Positions 9,472 through 17,297 of a stretch of DNA of 32,858 nt are shown here, piece after piece (the stretch's first letter is position 1; every line of letters starts with the position of its first letter). This stretch comes from BMS3ABIN04 sp965554225 (lineage in GTDB: Bacteria; Bacteroidota; Ignavibacteria; Ignavibacteriales; Melioribacteraceae). The notes under the pieces are model-generated. The model had not been told where the DNA came from and searched no databases. It worked only from the letters and a program-made list of their open reading frames with translations. The stretch is from contig CBEVZC010000022.1 in assembly GCA_965554225.1 (NCBI GenBank), positions 1-32,858 of the forward strand. The letters run 5' to 3'. The position numbers and the translations under genes were made by a program.

Positions 9472-9485
9472 ACGACAAATGTCGT
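9472..9485. promoter_or_regulatory. 14-bp inverted repeat upstream of the propeller gene
   Basis: ACGACAAATGTCGT has perfect 6-bp arms around AA. It ends 23 bp before the ATG at 9509, in the widest gap (100 bp) within this run of genes. It could be an operator or part of a promoter. The spacing differs from the 26-bp motif seen elsewhere, so I do not treat it as another copy. Confidence 0.3.
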
Positions 9486-9508
9486 AATAGTAAGTAGAGG
9501 TGAATTAA

Positions 9509-11737
9509 ATGAAAAAATTTATACTATTTCTATTAATTGCATTTTCTATTAATGCTCAAAATATTTGGAAGAATTACACTTATACAAATAATATTACTGC
9601 TATCGAAAAAATAGGTGAAGTTTGGTGGATTGGGACACTAGGTGGATTAGTAAAATTTAATGATAACAGCCATAAGATAGAAATTTTTAATCGTGGGAAT
9701 TCTAATATACTCTCAAATCATATCTATGGACTCGCCGCAGATGAAAATAATAATATTTGGATTGCTACATATTATGGTCTTAGTAAGTTTGACGATACTG
9801 ATTTTACAAATTATGATAGTTCAAATAGTGGTTTAATAAGTAACCATATTAAATTAGTTGAATTTGAAAAGAATAAAGGTGTTTGGGTTGTAACAGATTC
9901 GGCCCTTACTTTTTTTGATGGAATAAATTGGATAAATTATCGAAAAGATAATGAGGGGAATGAATTGAACAAAATCACCTCAATTTTTCCGGCAAGTCCT
10001 AATGGTATTTTATATGGTACTTCAGATTCAAAAGTGAAATTCTTACATCACGATGGAAGTTTCGGCGATATGCAGTTTCCCGGGAATGCATATTGGGGTG
10101 TAACCAGTGTAATATATGACGTCTATAATAATGTAGTTGTTAGTGATAATGATGGTTTTTGGACTAATAAAAATAATATATGGACTCACTTCGACCATTA
10201 TAATTCGCCGTTACCTATTAGTAGTATTTACAAAATGGAAATCGACCCTTCGGGTTCCGGAGATATTTATTTTGGATTGTATCAGCACGGAATAGCTGTC
10301 TTGCATCTTGATGATACATGGAATATAATACCGGATATTGATGGAGATGACCTCAATTATTTATCCACATTTTTTGTTGGAGACAAAATTGGTTTAGGTC
10401 TTTCACAAATGAGTGACGGTTTCATAATAGGTGAACATCCGAGTGAATGGAAGTATAATTTTTCAGATAGATACAATATTTCCAAATCCCCTCTCCATAG
10501 TAATCATGTCCAAAGTATAAAAATAATTAGCGGCACAAAATTTATTAGCTCAACAGGAGTTGATGTTCTTGGAGTTAATAATAATTTAATAAATACATAC
10601 AATGAGAATAATCTTGTAGGCAAATATTTGGACGTAGATTCGTTTGGTAGAATATGGATTTCTGACGGATACAATCCATATGTTGTTAAAATAGAAAACG
10701 GACAAGAAACTCTATTAAATAGCGATAGTTTGGGTTTAGGTATTGCAATTGCGAATATCGGTGCAATCCAGTATGAAAAAGATCCAAATGCACCTGCAAA
10801 TGTATATGGAAAGTTGTGGATGAGTACAAGAAGCACAGACTATGAAGGAATTGTTTGGCTTGATTCAGCTGATTGGCATTCCTTTCCTAATTCACATCCT
10901 GAATACCCGTGGAGTTTTGAAGAATTTGTTGAAGACAATAATAGAATTAAATGGTTTGCAGGAATGGATGGTATCTATTCTTACGATGGGGATAATTTTA
11001 ATTCGCATTGGGATGATTCACCGATTAAACAGGCAAGTTGTGTTGTAAAAGATAAACAAGGAAATCTATGGTTTGGAGGTATCCCCTCAGAATCTTTTGG
11101 ATTTCAAGGCGGGTTAGCTAAGTATAATGGAAGTAGTTGGACTTTGTATTATTCATCAAATTCTAATTTATCAGATAATTCTGTCACTTCTTTAGCTATC
11201 GATACTTTAGAAAATATCTTTATTGGAACCATGCATGGCGGAATTTCTATAATAGATAACAATTTTCAATGGACAAATTTTAACCGTGATAATTCTCCTC
11301 TCGATAATAATTTTATTAAGAAAATTACTGTTGACAGAGCAAATAATAATATTTGGATTTTAAATAATGAAGCGGGTGTATTTATATATAATCAGGAAGG
11401 AATAGTAAGTGTTCAAAATATATTAGGTAAATTGCCGCTTGATTTCCAGCTTTATCAAAACTACCCTAACCCGTTTAATCCTACAACTACAATAAAGTAT
11501 ATTATCCCTACAGTAAAGACGTTGCATGCAACGTCTCAACAAAAGTATGCAACATCAGTACAATTAAAAATTTATGACATACTCGGGAATGAAGTTTCAA
11601 CGTTGGTAAATGAAGAACAACAACCCGGAGTTTATGAGGTAACATTTGATGCAAGCAAATTAGCGAGCGAAATTTACTTTTACAGATTGAAAGCAGGTAA
11701 TTTGTCACAAACCAAAAAGATGATTTTAATGAAATAA
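9509..11737 (+). CDS. Secreted two-component-regulator-propeller protein with T9SS sorting domain
   Basis: A 742-residue secreted protein. After the signal peptide (MKKFILFLLIAFSINAQ) come at least nine beta-propeller blades of the Reg_prop type, such as WWIGTLGGLVKFND, NIWIATYYGLSKFDD, LWFGGIPSESFGFQGGLAKY and IFIGTMHGGISIID, over residues ~20-630. The last ~98 residues are the type IX sorting domain (YQNYPNPFNPTTTIKY to KKMILMK). Reg_prop blades usually form the sensor part of hybrid kinases. Here they stand alone in an exported, surface-anchored protein with no kinase domain. The sorting-domain DNA is a diverged version of the one in the genes at 5604 and 11749, with the same in-frame palindrome. 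AGAGGTGA precedes the ATG. Molecular function unknown. Confidence 0.87.
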   Translation: MKKFILFLLIAFSINAQNIWKNYTYTNNITAIEKIGEVWWIGTLGGLVKFNDNSHKIEIFNRGNSNILSNHIYGLAADENNNIWIATYYGLSKFDDTDFTNYDSSNSGLISNHIKLVEFEKNKGVWVVTDSALTFFDGINWINYRKDNEGNELNKITSIFPASPNGILYGTSDSKVKFLHHDGSFGDMQFPGNAYWGVTSVIYDVYNNVVVSDNDGFWTNKNNIWTHFDHYNSPLPISSIYKMEIDPSGSGDIYFGLYQHGIAVLHLDDTWNIIPDIDGDDLNYLSTFFVGDKIGLGLSQMSDGFIIGEHPSEWKYNFSDRYNISKSPLHSNHVQSIKIISGTKFISSTGVDVLGVNNNLINTYNENNLVGKYLDVDSFGRIWISDGYNPYVVKIENGQETLLNSDSLGLGIAIANIGAIQYEKDPNAPANVYGKLWMSTRSTDYEGIVWLDSADWHSFPNSHPEYPWSFEEFVEDNNRIKWFAGMDGIYSYDGDNFNSHWDDSPIKQASCVVKDKQGNLWFGGIPSESFGFQGGLAKYNGSSWTLYYSSNSNLSDNSVTSLAIDTLENIFIGTMHGGISIIDNNFQWTNFNRDNSPLDNNFIKKITVDRANNNIWILNNEAGVFIYNQEGIVSVQNILGKLPLDFQLYQNYPNPFNPTTTIKYIIPTVKTLHATSQQKYATSVQLKIYDILGNEVSTLVNEEQQPGVYEVTFDASKLASEIYFYRLKAGNLSQTKKMILMK
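11517..11536. repeat. 20-bp perfect palindrome in sorting domain, copy 2
   Basis: The same AGACGTTGCATGCAACGTCT is in the same frame and place in the sorting domain. The palindrome is unchanged, while the DNA after it differs from copies 1 and 3 at many third-codon positions. Confidence 0.8.
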
Positions 11738-11748
11738 ATGGAGTTGAA

Positions 11749-13050
11749 ATGAAACGATTTTTATTATTGTTTATCTTAAATTCAACATTATTTTTTAATA
11801 CTCAGGCATTTACCCAAAACCAAATTGCAGTTTCAGATAGCAATGTAACCCTTATTGGAAGATGGGCAAAAGGTTTTTGTATAGCTCTAACAGTCAAGGG
11901 AAATATTTGCTATTTTGGATTTAATCAAGATTTTGAAGTGGTCGATTTTTCGGTACCTTCCAATCCGGTTGAATTAGGGAAGTTGTCTTTCAATAAGTTC
12001 TCCTCTATAACAGACATTACTTTAGATGGAAATTATGCATATGTCACAAATGGATTGGATGGATTACGTGTTATTGATATTACAAATCCGGCGAACCCAA
12101 TTGAAGTAGATTCTTTTGCTGTTGTTGATCCAGCTTTAAGTATTTTTATAAGTGGAAACTATGCTTATCTTACGGAAGATACGGATGGTCTGCATATATT
12201 AGATGTTTCCAATCCTGCTAACCCATTTGAAATAGGCTATTACAACACAATCGGAAATGCCGAAGGGATTATGGTTAGCGGAAATTATGCTTATATTGCT
12301 GATGGGGACGCGGGTTTAATTATTGTAGATATTACAGACCCCACTAAAATTACTAAGGTGGGTTCTTTTGCTACCGGCGGTTATTCTTTTCAGGTGGTTG
12401 TAGAAGGGAATTATGCCTACGTTGCTGATGGAGATGATTTATATATAATTGATGTATCCAATCCTAGTAATCCTGTCGAAGCCGGATATTTAGGAACTGG
12501 CGGATATTTTCAAGATGTTGTTGTTAATGGGAATTATGCTTCCTTAGCAAATGGCAGCGCAGGTTTGTCCATTGTAGATATTTCCAATCTTTCAGATATT
12601 CATGAAGTCGGTTCTTTTACTACCAGTAGTTCCTCTATCAAGCTAGCGGTCAGTGGAAACTATATTTATGTTGCTGCCAGAGAAGCAGGCTTATATGTTT
12701 TAGAAAACAATATAACTACAGATATAAATAATGAAATCTCAAATTTACCTGCAAAATTTAAATTATCGCAAAATTATCCTAATCCGTTTAATCCAACAAC
12801 AACAATAAAGTATATTATCCCTGCAGTAAAGACGTTGCATGCAACGTCTCAACAAAAGTATGCAACATCAGTACAATTAAAAGTTTATGATATACTCGGG
12901 AATGAAGTTTCAACGTTGGTTAATGAAAAACAGCAGCCGGGTGTTTATGAGGTAACATTTGATGCAAGCAAATTAGCAAGCGGAATTTATTTTTATAAAA
13001 TTTCTGTCGATAATTTTATTAAAACAAAAAAGATGATTTTAATAAAATAG
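11749..13050 (+). CDS. Secreted LVIVD-repeat propeller protein with T9SS sorting domain
   Basis: A 433-residue secreted protein. A signal peptide (residues ~1-23) is followed by about seven LVIVD-type repeats over residues ~30-325, each with a core like GNYAYVTNGLDGLRVIDI or GNYAYIADGDAGLIIVDI and a linker such as TNPANPIEV. These repeats fold as a propeller and are common in surface proteins of this group. The last ~100 residues are the type IX sorting domain, ending KKMILIK. Its middle is identical in DNA to the beta-helix gene over 183 bp. The ATG has a TGGAG ribosome binding site and lies 11 bp after the preceding stop, so the two genes are almost certainly co-transcribed. No enzyme motif is visible. 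Confidence 0.88.
   Translation: MKRFLLLFILNSTLFFNTQAFTQNQIAVSDSNVTLIGRWAKGFCIALTVKGNICYFGFNQDFEVVDFSVPSNPVELGKLSFNKFSSITDITLDGNYAYVTNGLDGLRVIDITNPANPIEVDSFAVVDPALSIFISGNYAYLTEDTDGLHILDVSNPANPFEIGYYNTIGNAEGIMVSGNYAYIADGDAGLIIVDITDPTKITKVGSFATGGYSFQVVVEGNYAYVADGDDLYIIDVSNPSNPVEAGYLGTGGYFQDVVVNGNYASLANGSAGLSIVDISNLSDIHEVGSFTTSSSSIKLAVSGNYIYVAAREAGLYVLENNITTDINNEISNLPAKFKLSQNYPNPFNPTTTIKYIIPAVKTLHATSQQKYATSVQLKVYDILGNEVSTLVNEKQQPGVYEVTFDASKLASGIYFYKISVDNFIKTKKMILIK
12824..13006 (+). repeat. 183-bp direct repeat, copy 2 (sorting-domain segment)
   Basis: By eye this is identical to 6946-7128. The flanking sorting-domain codons differ between the two genes, for example SVDNFIKTKK here against SAGNFIQTKK there. 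This fits local gene conversion or recent duplication of a segment rather than duplication of whole genes. Confidence 0.8.
12830..12849. repeat. 20-bp perfect palindrome in sorting domain, copy 3
   Basis: This is the third in-frame copy of AGACGTTGCATGCAACGTCT, inside the 183-bp repeat. The preceding codon differs from copy 1 (GCA against ACA). Confidence 0.8.
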
Positions 13051-13098
13051 TATTATGTGATACTAACTACAAATGAATTAAACAAATAGAGGAATAAT

Positions 13099-13748
13099 AT
13101 GAAATTGAAACTGAAATCTTTATTAGTACTAATAATCGCCACATTACTTTTTATAGTTAGTTGCGGTAAAGATGATAACCCAACTACTCCACCAGATGAA
13201 CAAAATACTACTGGTACATATACCGATAGCAGAGATAACCAAACCTATAGCTGGGTAAAAATTGGCGATCAGGTTTGGATGTCGGAAAACTTAGCTTATA
13301 AGACAAAAAGTGGAGAGTATTGGGCATATGATAATGATACAAACAACATTCCAATTTATGGCTATTTATATAGTTGGGAAATCGCTCAAACTATTGCTCC
13401 CCAAGGATGGCACTTACCTTCTCAAGCAGAATGGAAAACATTAGTTGATTATTTGGGTGGTTCGCAAAAAGCTTACGATAAGCTTCTTGAAGCCGGGACT
13501 CTTCATTGGAAAAGTCCGAATTCTGCAACAAATGAAAGTGGATTTACAGCACTGCCATCCGGATATTTTGACAACGGGACAATTCATTTAATTTCCTTGG
13601 TGAATTGACAATGTTTCATTCAACAACTGAAGCTCCCGGAAGTAGTAAATTTGCTATGGGTTTAATACTTAACCCAAATTATAAAGCATCAAACATAGAA
13701 GGAAGACCTAAGATGCTTGCTTTGCCAATTCGCTGTGTAAAAGATTAA
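13099..13748 (+). pseudogene. FISUMP-domain lipoprotein, broken by a one-base frameshift
   Basis: The first 169 codons (13099-13608) give a lipoprotein (signal ending LLFIVSC, linker GKDDNPTTPP). They continue into a Fibrobacter-succinogenes major paralogous (FISUMP) domain: YTDSRDNQTYSWVKIGDQVW, MSENLAY, YGYLYSWE and GWHLPSQAEW. The frame then stops at TGA after ISLVN. The missing domain end follows directly in another frame, from about 13596 to the TAA at 13746-13748: LGELTMFHST through to LPIRCVKD, the usual FISUMP end. Adding one base near CCTTGG (13595-13600) would rejoin the frames as HLISLGELTMFHST. It is either a recent inactivating deletion or a sequencing error. The intact protein would be about 216 residues. 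Role unknown, probably surface-exposed. Confidence 0.8.
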
Positions 13749-13803
13749 TATTTATCAACTAAAGTTTGTAAGAAAATTATACCAACAAATATTGGAGTTC
13801 AAG

Positions 13804-14478
13804 ATGAAAAAAACAGTAAATATTTTATCAATAATCTTTTTTATAGCATTTTTATTTTCATGTGGGACTGATGATCCCGAAGAACAAGGGAATTCTCTTG
13901 GCGGAGATACTAATATACCTTTAGCTCAAGTTGGTAATACAGGTTATTCTGTTATTGAGATGAATGGTAATTATTCAAGGATAGATGGTATCGAAATAAC
14001 TAAGAACGATAATGGAGTTGCGACAATTCATGTCTCAACCGATATTTCTCAAATGGATGGTCTAAGCAATGTTGCGGATATAGTTTCAACGATATATCCA
14101 TCATTCATAGATGATAATGGAAAAATTAATGCTGACTTAAAATACAAAATCACATCTGAAGGCATACAGGATTTCAACAATATAGACGGCAAAGCTCATA
14201 CGTTGGTTAAATACGATGCTAATGTTGGCGATACTTATTCCTTAAAATTATCTAATGGAGAAACAATTACAAGAAAAGTAGTTGCTAAATCCGATAAGGA
14301 TGATTTTCAATGGGGAATGATGTATATAAAAACAATTACAATAGAGCAAAATGCGATTGCTCCCGGCGTTAAAAAATATGTCTTTCGCGCAAACCATAAA
14401 TTCGGTTTAGTCTTTGTTGAAGTATTGATGGAAGATGGAACGTCGACAGGTATGTATGTTTATCCGTCAAATTATTAA
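13804..14478 (+). CDS. Small lipoprotein of unknown function
   Basis: A 224-residue lipoprotein. The signal peptide ends IAFLFSC, followed by an acidic linker (GTDDPEEQGN). The rest is soluble and beta-rich, with no repeats or catalytic motif that I recognise. I take the ATG at 13804, because GGAG at 13794-13797 sits at normal spacing. A TTG at 13792 in the same frame is less likely. The gene follows the broken FISUMP lipoprotein by 55 bp and precedes a small membrane protein by 9 bp, so it probably shares a transcript with the latter. Coding is judged from the clean lipoprotein signal and good start. Confidence 0.75.
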   Translation: MKKTVNILSIIFFIAFLFSCGTDDPEEQGNSLGGDTNIPLAQVGNTGYSVIEMNGNYSRIDGIEITKNDNGVATIHVSTDISQMDGLSNVADIVSTIYPSFIDDNGKINADLKYKITSEGIQDFNNIDGKAHTLVKYDANVGDTYSLKLSNGETITRKVVAKSDKDDFQWGMMYIKTITIEQNAIAPGVKKYVFRANHKFGLVFVEVLMEDGTSTGMYVYPSNY

Positions 14479-14487
14479 TCAGTAAAT

Positions 14488-14976
14488 ATGAATAATATCA
14501 ATTTAAAAGGGATTTACCTTTTACCTAAATCGTTTAGATATGCGGGATGGTTATTTGTAATACTTGGAATTGTGTCGGCTGTCTTTAGATTTCATTATGG
14601 AATTAAACCTGAATTCTTAGAAATTAAAGTATTTGCAATTTATTCTTCCTTTTTACAATCTAAATATTTTTCATTTATTACGAATAATTACAGTGAAGAA
14701 ATTACAGGATTATTAGTTTTAACCGGATTACTATTTATTGCTTTTTCCAAAGAGAAAAATGATAATGAAGAGATTATGCTGATGAGATTTCGTTCTTTGT
14801 TTTTATCGGTTTATATAAACTCTATAATCCTAATTCTATCATTACTTTTTATATTTGGTCTTGGTTTTGTGGATGTTTTAGTATTAAACATATTTTCATT
14901 GCCGGTAATTTATATTATCGTTTTTAGATATTCACTCTTTAAGCTTAATAAATCATCGGATGTTTTTATTGACTAG
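14488..14976 (+). CDS. Small integral membrane protein of unknown function
   Basis: A 162-residue protein with about four hydrophobic segments (residues ~20-36, 70-86, 105-127 and 130-147) separated by short charged loops. I recognise no family. It starts 9 bp after the preceding lipoprotein's stop codon, so the two are likely translated from one mRNA and may work together in the envelope. The start codon has no clear ribosome binding site. A strong hairpin 29 bp downstream ends the transcript. Confidence 0.65.
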   Translation: MNNINLKGIYLLPKSFRYAGWLFVILGIVSAVFRFHYGIKPEFLEIKVFAIYSSFLQSKYFSFITNNYSEEITGLLVLTGLLFIAFSKEKNDNEEIMLMRFRSLFLSVYINSIILILSLLFIFGLGFVDVLVLNIFSLPVIYIIVFRYSLFKLNKSSDVFID

Positions 14977-15005
14977 TGCAAAAAAAGAAGGAATAAGATT
15001 TAAGC

Positions 15006-15038
15006 AATAGACCGGTCCATTAAAAGTACCGGTCTATT
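15006..15038. terminator. Bidirectional terminator hairpin
   Basis: An 11-bp perfect stem (AATAGACCGGT at 15006-15016 with ACCGGTCTATT at 15028-15038) and an 11-base loop sit between two convergent genes. T-rich sequence follows on both strands, including a T-run on the minus strand beyond 14990. Confidence 0.75.
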
Positions 15039-15058
15039 ATTGTAAGTAGGAAGATAAA

Positions 15059-16648
15059 TTAAAATGTATAACTTATTGTTCTTGTAAGCCCTGAAGGAAC
15101 TATTTTAATTGTTACTACATCGTGAACTCCTTCATCTCCACCTGGAATAGTGAATGTTGCAAGGCCGCTCCCATCGGTAGAAACTGTTGATTCTTTACTA
15201 TAGCTGTCCGTACCGACAATACTAAAGTATATTTTTATATCTGAATCAGGAGGATTTATTTTTGCATGAACTGTAACTGATTGATCCGGGCCGGGATCAG
15301 CGGGAGAAGCCCACACCGATAAGGCATAATTGCCTTTTGTGTGTTCACCTTCCGGATCGGTAGAAATAACAACAATTGTACCTGCACCACCTTCAATTGG
15401 AATTTCTACCTTATCACTATTTCCTTCATCGTCAATCGATTCAATTATCCAATCATCTTCATTCAACAAAATATCAATAACATCTTCAAGGTCACTATCA
15501 TCGTTACTTGGATCAACACTAATAACAGTTGATGGTCCATTCCCATTGTCTGTTTTCTTTACAGCAATTGCAATATCGGCTTTTTTGCCCTTTTTATCGG
15601 AATCTAAAATTTTGCCTAATCCATAATCGGTAGCTTTCTTAATCCATTCGGCTGGATCATCTGAACCAATTGTATAATCTGAAATAAATTTTATTGCTGA
15701 ACCTGCATTTTCACTTATTGCTCCGGCATCAACTGCTCCGTCAATATCTACTAAACTGCCTATTTTATTAGCTATAGCAGATTTAACTTCATCTTTTATT
15801 GCATTTTTGGGGTCTGTGTATAATTTCTGTATTTTATCTTTATATTCTTTACCTTTTTCAACTATATCCATGCCTTTGCCAAGAGGGGTTGCAGTTTTTA
15901 CTACTTCTATCATTAACTTACTTCCTTTAGTAATTCCTTCGGCACCTTCTTTATGAACAATTTTATGTAATTTAAGACCTTTTTCTATAGCAGTACTTCC
16001 GAAATCGGAACCACTATCGTTGTAAAAATCGTTATACATCTGAGAAGCTTGGTTATCAAATTGACCCTTTTGCAATTTATCCCAGAATTCATCCGAATTT
16101 TTTGCTTTGCTTTTCCATCCGGGCCTTAAAGAATTATACAAATGGTCACGCTCGCCTGCCGATAAATTAGATGCTACAGTAAGAATTCTATTTCTAGATT
16201 TTTTGCCCGAGCCAATTAACCAGCTGAAAAATCCGTGCATTGCATCACCAAGTCCACTTATATTTTGTATAGTTCCGGCTTTATTTAATCCGCTGCTGTT
16301 TTGCAATTCTGTAACGGCGCTTTCAACTTTATCCTTATATTCCGAAAGGGATGCAAAATATCCGAATACCGAATCAATTTGTTCATAAGTTAATTGATCT
16401 TCTTCAAAAAATTTGTGTGTGTAATTACCGGAAAAGATTCTTAGGATGTCATATGTAGCTGATTGTTTAACTGCTGCAAATTCAGTCACTACTTCACCGG
16501 CAGATCTAACCTGACTATTCGAATTTTCAGGTACTTTCGGTTCAGTAGTATTATCTTTATTGCATCCTTGAAGAATAAAAATCAAAAACAAAAGTAGTGT
16601 TGCTATAATATAAATTTTGACTTTTGTAAATACAAAGCTATAGTTCAT
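15059..16648 (-). CDS. Large lipoprotein of unknown function with C-terminal Ig-like domain
   Basis: A 529-residue lipoprotein. The signal peptide ends LIFILQGC, followed by a linker NKDNTTEPKVPENSNSQ. Residues ~45-330 are mostly helical and charged, with no family I recognise. A glycine-rich hydrophobic stretch around 120-135 (GLGDAMHGFFSWLIGSGKK) is followed by the segment LSAGERDHLYNSLRPGWKSKA. The last ~90 residues (SVWASPADPGPDQSVTVHAK to the end) look like a bacterial Ig-like beta-sandwich. Three lysines, GTKSKL-like segments and DPKNAIKDEVKS give a soluble, surface-facing protein. There is no type IX sorting domain. Conserved 26-bp motif copy B lies 79 bp upstream of the ATG and faces the gene, suggesting regulation shared with the beta-helix gene at 5604. 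Confidence 0.75.
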   Translation of the reverse strand: MNYSFVFTKVKIYIIATLLLFLIFILQGCNKDNTTEPKVPENSNSQVRSAGEVVTEFAAVKQSATYDILRIFSGNYTHKFFEEDQLTYEQIDSVFGYFASLSEYKDKVESAVTELQNSSGLNKAGTIQNISGLGDAMHGFFSWLIGSGKKSRNRILTVASNLSAGERDHLYNSLRPGWKSKAKNSDEFWDKLQKGQFDNQASQMYNDFYNDSGSDFGSTAIEKGLKLHKIVHKEGAEGITKGSKLMIEVVKTATPLGKGMDIVEKGKEYKDKIQKLYTDPKNAIKDEVKSAIANKIGSLVDIDGAVDAGAISENAGSAIKFISDYTIGSDDPAEWIKKATDYGLGKILDSDKKGKKADIAIAVKKTDNGNGPSTVISVDPSNDDSDLEDVIDILLNEDDWIIESIDDEGNSDKVEIPIEGGAGTIVVISTDPEGEHTKGNYALSVWASPADPGPDQSVTVHAKINPPDSDIKIYFSIVGTDSYSKESTVSTDGSGLATFTIPGGDEGVHDVVTIKIVPSGLTRTISYTF

Positions 16649-16998
16649 TTTTACCTCTAATTAATTTTTGAATTTAGAAGATATATTAAAGAAATTAACT
16701 TATTGTGGCAATGACGCAAATGTGTCATTCTTAAATCGCAATGAACTTTTTTAAATATTTTTTAGTTATACCAAACACAAGGTGATTTTTGTATTAATGA
16801 AATCTATTTAACGTAATTCCGGTTTACAGGTTTTTTGTGTAATACTGGAATCTATTAAATCTTGAGATACCGGTATTGTCCTGAAAAGATGACTTGGGTA
16901 CCAAAAAAAACTGCCCCTTTAAGGGGAACAAACCGGTATGACAAAAAACTGATCCTTTGGAAAATTCAAATTGTTACTAATATATTATCAAATTTTAT
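16649..16998. other. 350-bp non-coding stretch
   Basis: No convincing gene. It holds motif copy B (16702-16727), probably the promoter region of the minus-strand lipoprotein gene, and a small hairpin (CCCCTTTAAGGGG at 16914-16926) with no clear T-run. An open frame crossing 16862-17089 has no ribosome binding site and runs through the duplicated mer promoter, so I do not call it. Confidence 0.5.
16702..16727 (-). promoter_or_regulatory. Conserved 26-bp motif, copy B
   Basis: On the minus strand it reads TGAC, A, CATTTG, CG, TCATTG, CC, ACAA, T, the same 20 invariant positions as copies A and C. It begins 79 bp before the ATG at 16648. TTGCCA within it, then 17 bp, then TAATAT, would make a plausible -35/-10 promoter with the palindromic half just upstream of -35. 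Confidence 0.6.
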
Positions 16999-17198
16999 GG
17001 GAACCTCGTACTATAGTAAAGTTTGTAAAAAAATGAACTATATTTGTAAAGTTCTTGACTCCGTAGTATTCTACGGTACTTATATTTAAACTAAGGAAAA
17101 AAGGATTTTATTAATGGAAGAGTTAACGGTTGGTCAATTAGCAAAAAAAGCAGAAATAAATCTTGAAACAATTCGTTATTACGAAACAATAAATTTGA
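16999..17198 (+). repeat. Direct repeat of the mer promoter and merR start, copy 1 (truncated)
   Basis: About 200 bp match 23483-23683. The first 84 bases of coding sequence differ at one position only (CGT against CGC, both Arg), and the upstream ~115 bp at about ten. The two copies have the same orientation and flank the thr operon, about 6.5 kb apart. The match stops at ATTTGA (17193-17198), where the sequence switches to a type IX sorting-domain tail. Confidence 0.85.
17055..17086 (+). promoter_or_regulatory. Mer-type promoter/operator, leftover copy
   Basis: TTGACT at 17055-17060 and TATATT at 17081-17086 flank CCGTAGTATTCTACGG (6-bp arms kept, one central change from the perfect palindrome at 23546). 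It may still bind MerR, but now reads only into the merR fragment. Confidence 0.6.
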
Positions 17199-17286
17199 AG
17201 CAAGCAAATACGCAAGTGGAATTTATTATTATAGAATTTCTGCCGATAATTTTACACAAGTAAAAAAGATGATATTGTTGAAGTAA
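17114..17286 (+). pseudogene. merR fragment fused to a T9SS sorting-domain tail
   Basis: The first 28 codons match merR at 23599 (MEELTVGQLAKKAEINLETI onward to INL). The DNA then switches to the last codons of a sorting-domain gene, read in another frame up to the TAA at 17284-17286: FEASKYASGIYYYRISADNF then TQVKKMILLK. In the merR frame the product is a 49-residue stub ending at 17263. The two parents share ATTTGA, and nearly ATTTGATGC, at the junction: merR has AAATTTGATGCC and the sorting domains have ACATTTGATGCA. This fits a deletion through short homology. The tail differs from the three local tails, so its parent gene is lost or elsewhere. Confidence 0.8.
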
Positions 17287-17297
17287 AATCAGACTTA

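Noticed and set aside
9472..9485. The 14-bp inverted repeat as a fourth copy of the conserved motif
   Set aside because: It shares GAC and CATTTG-like bases but its half-site spacing is four bases shorter and the ACAA end is absent.
5430..13063. A shared TAGTATTATGTGATA upstream of 5604 and after 13050
   Set aside because: Fifteen AT-rich bases in different settings, one intergenic and one starting in a stop codon, with no further similarity around them.
15330..15626. A 98-residue plus-strand open frame opposite the lipoprotein gene
   Set aside because: It is a shadow frame of a gene with a clean lipoprotein signal on the other strand.
16862..17089. A 75-residue plus-strand open frame before the merR fragment
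   Set aside because: It has no ribosome binding site, reads through the duplicated mer promoter and resembles no protein I know.
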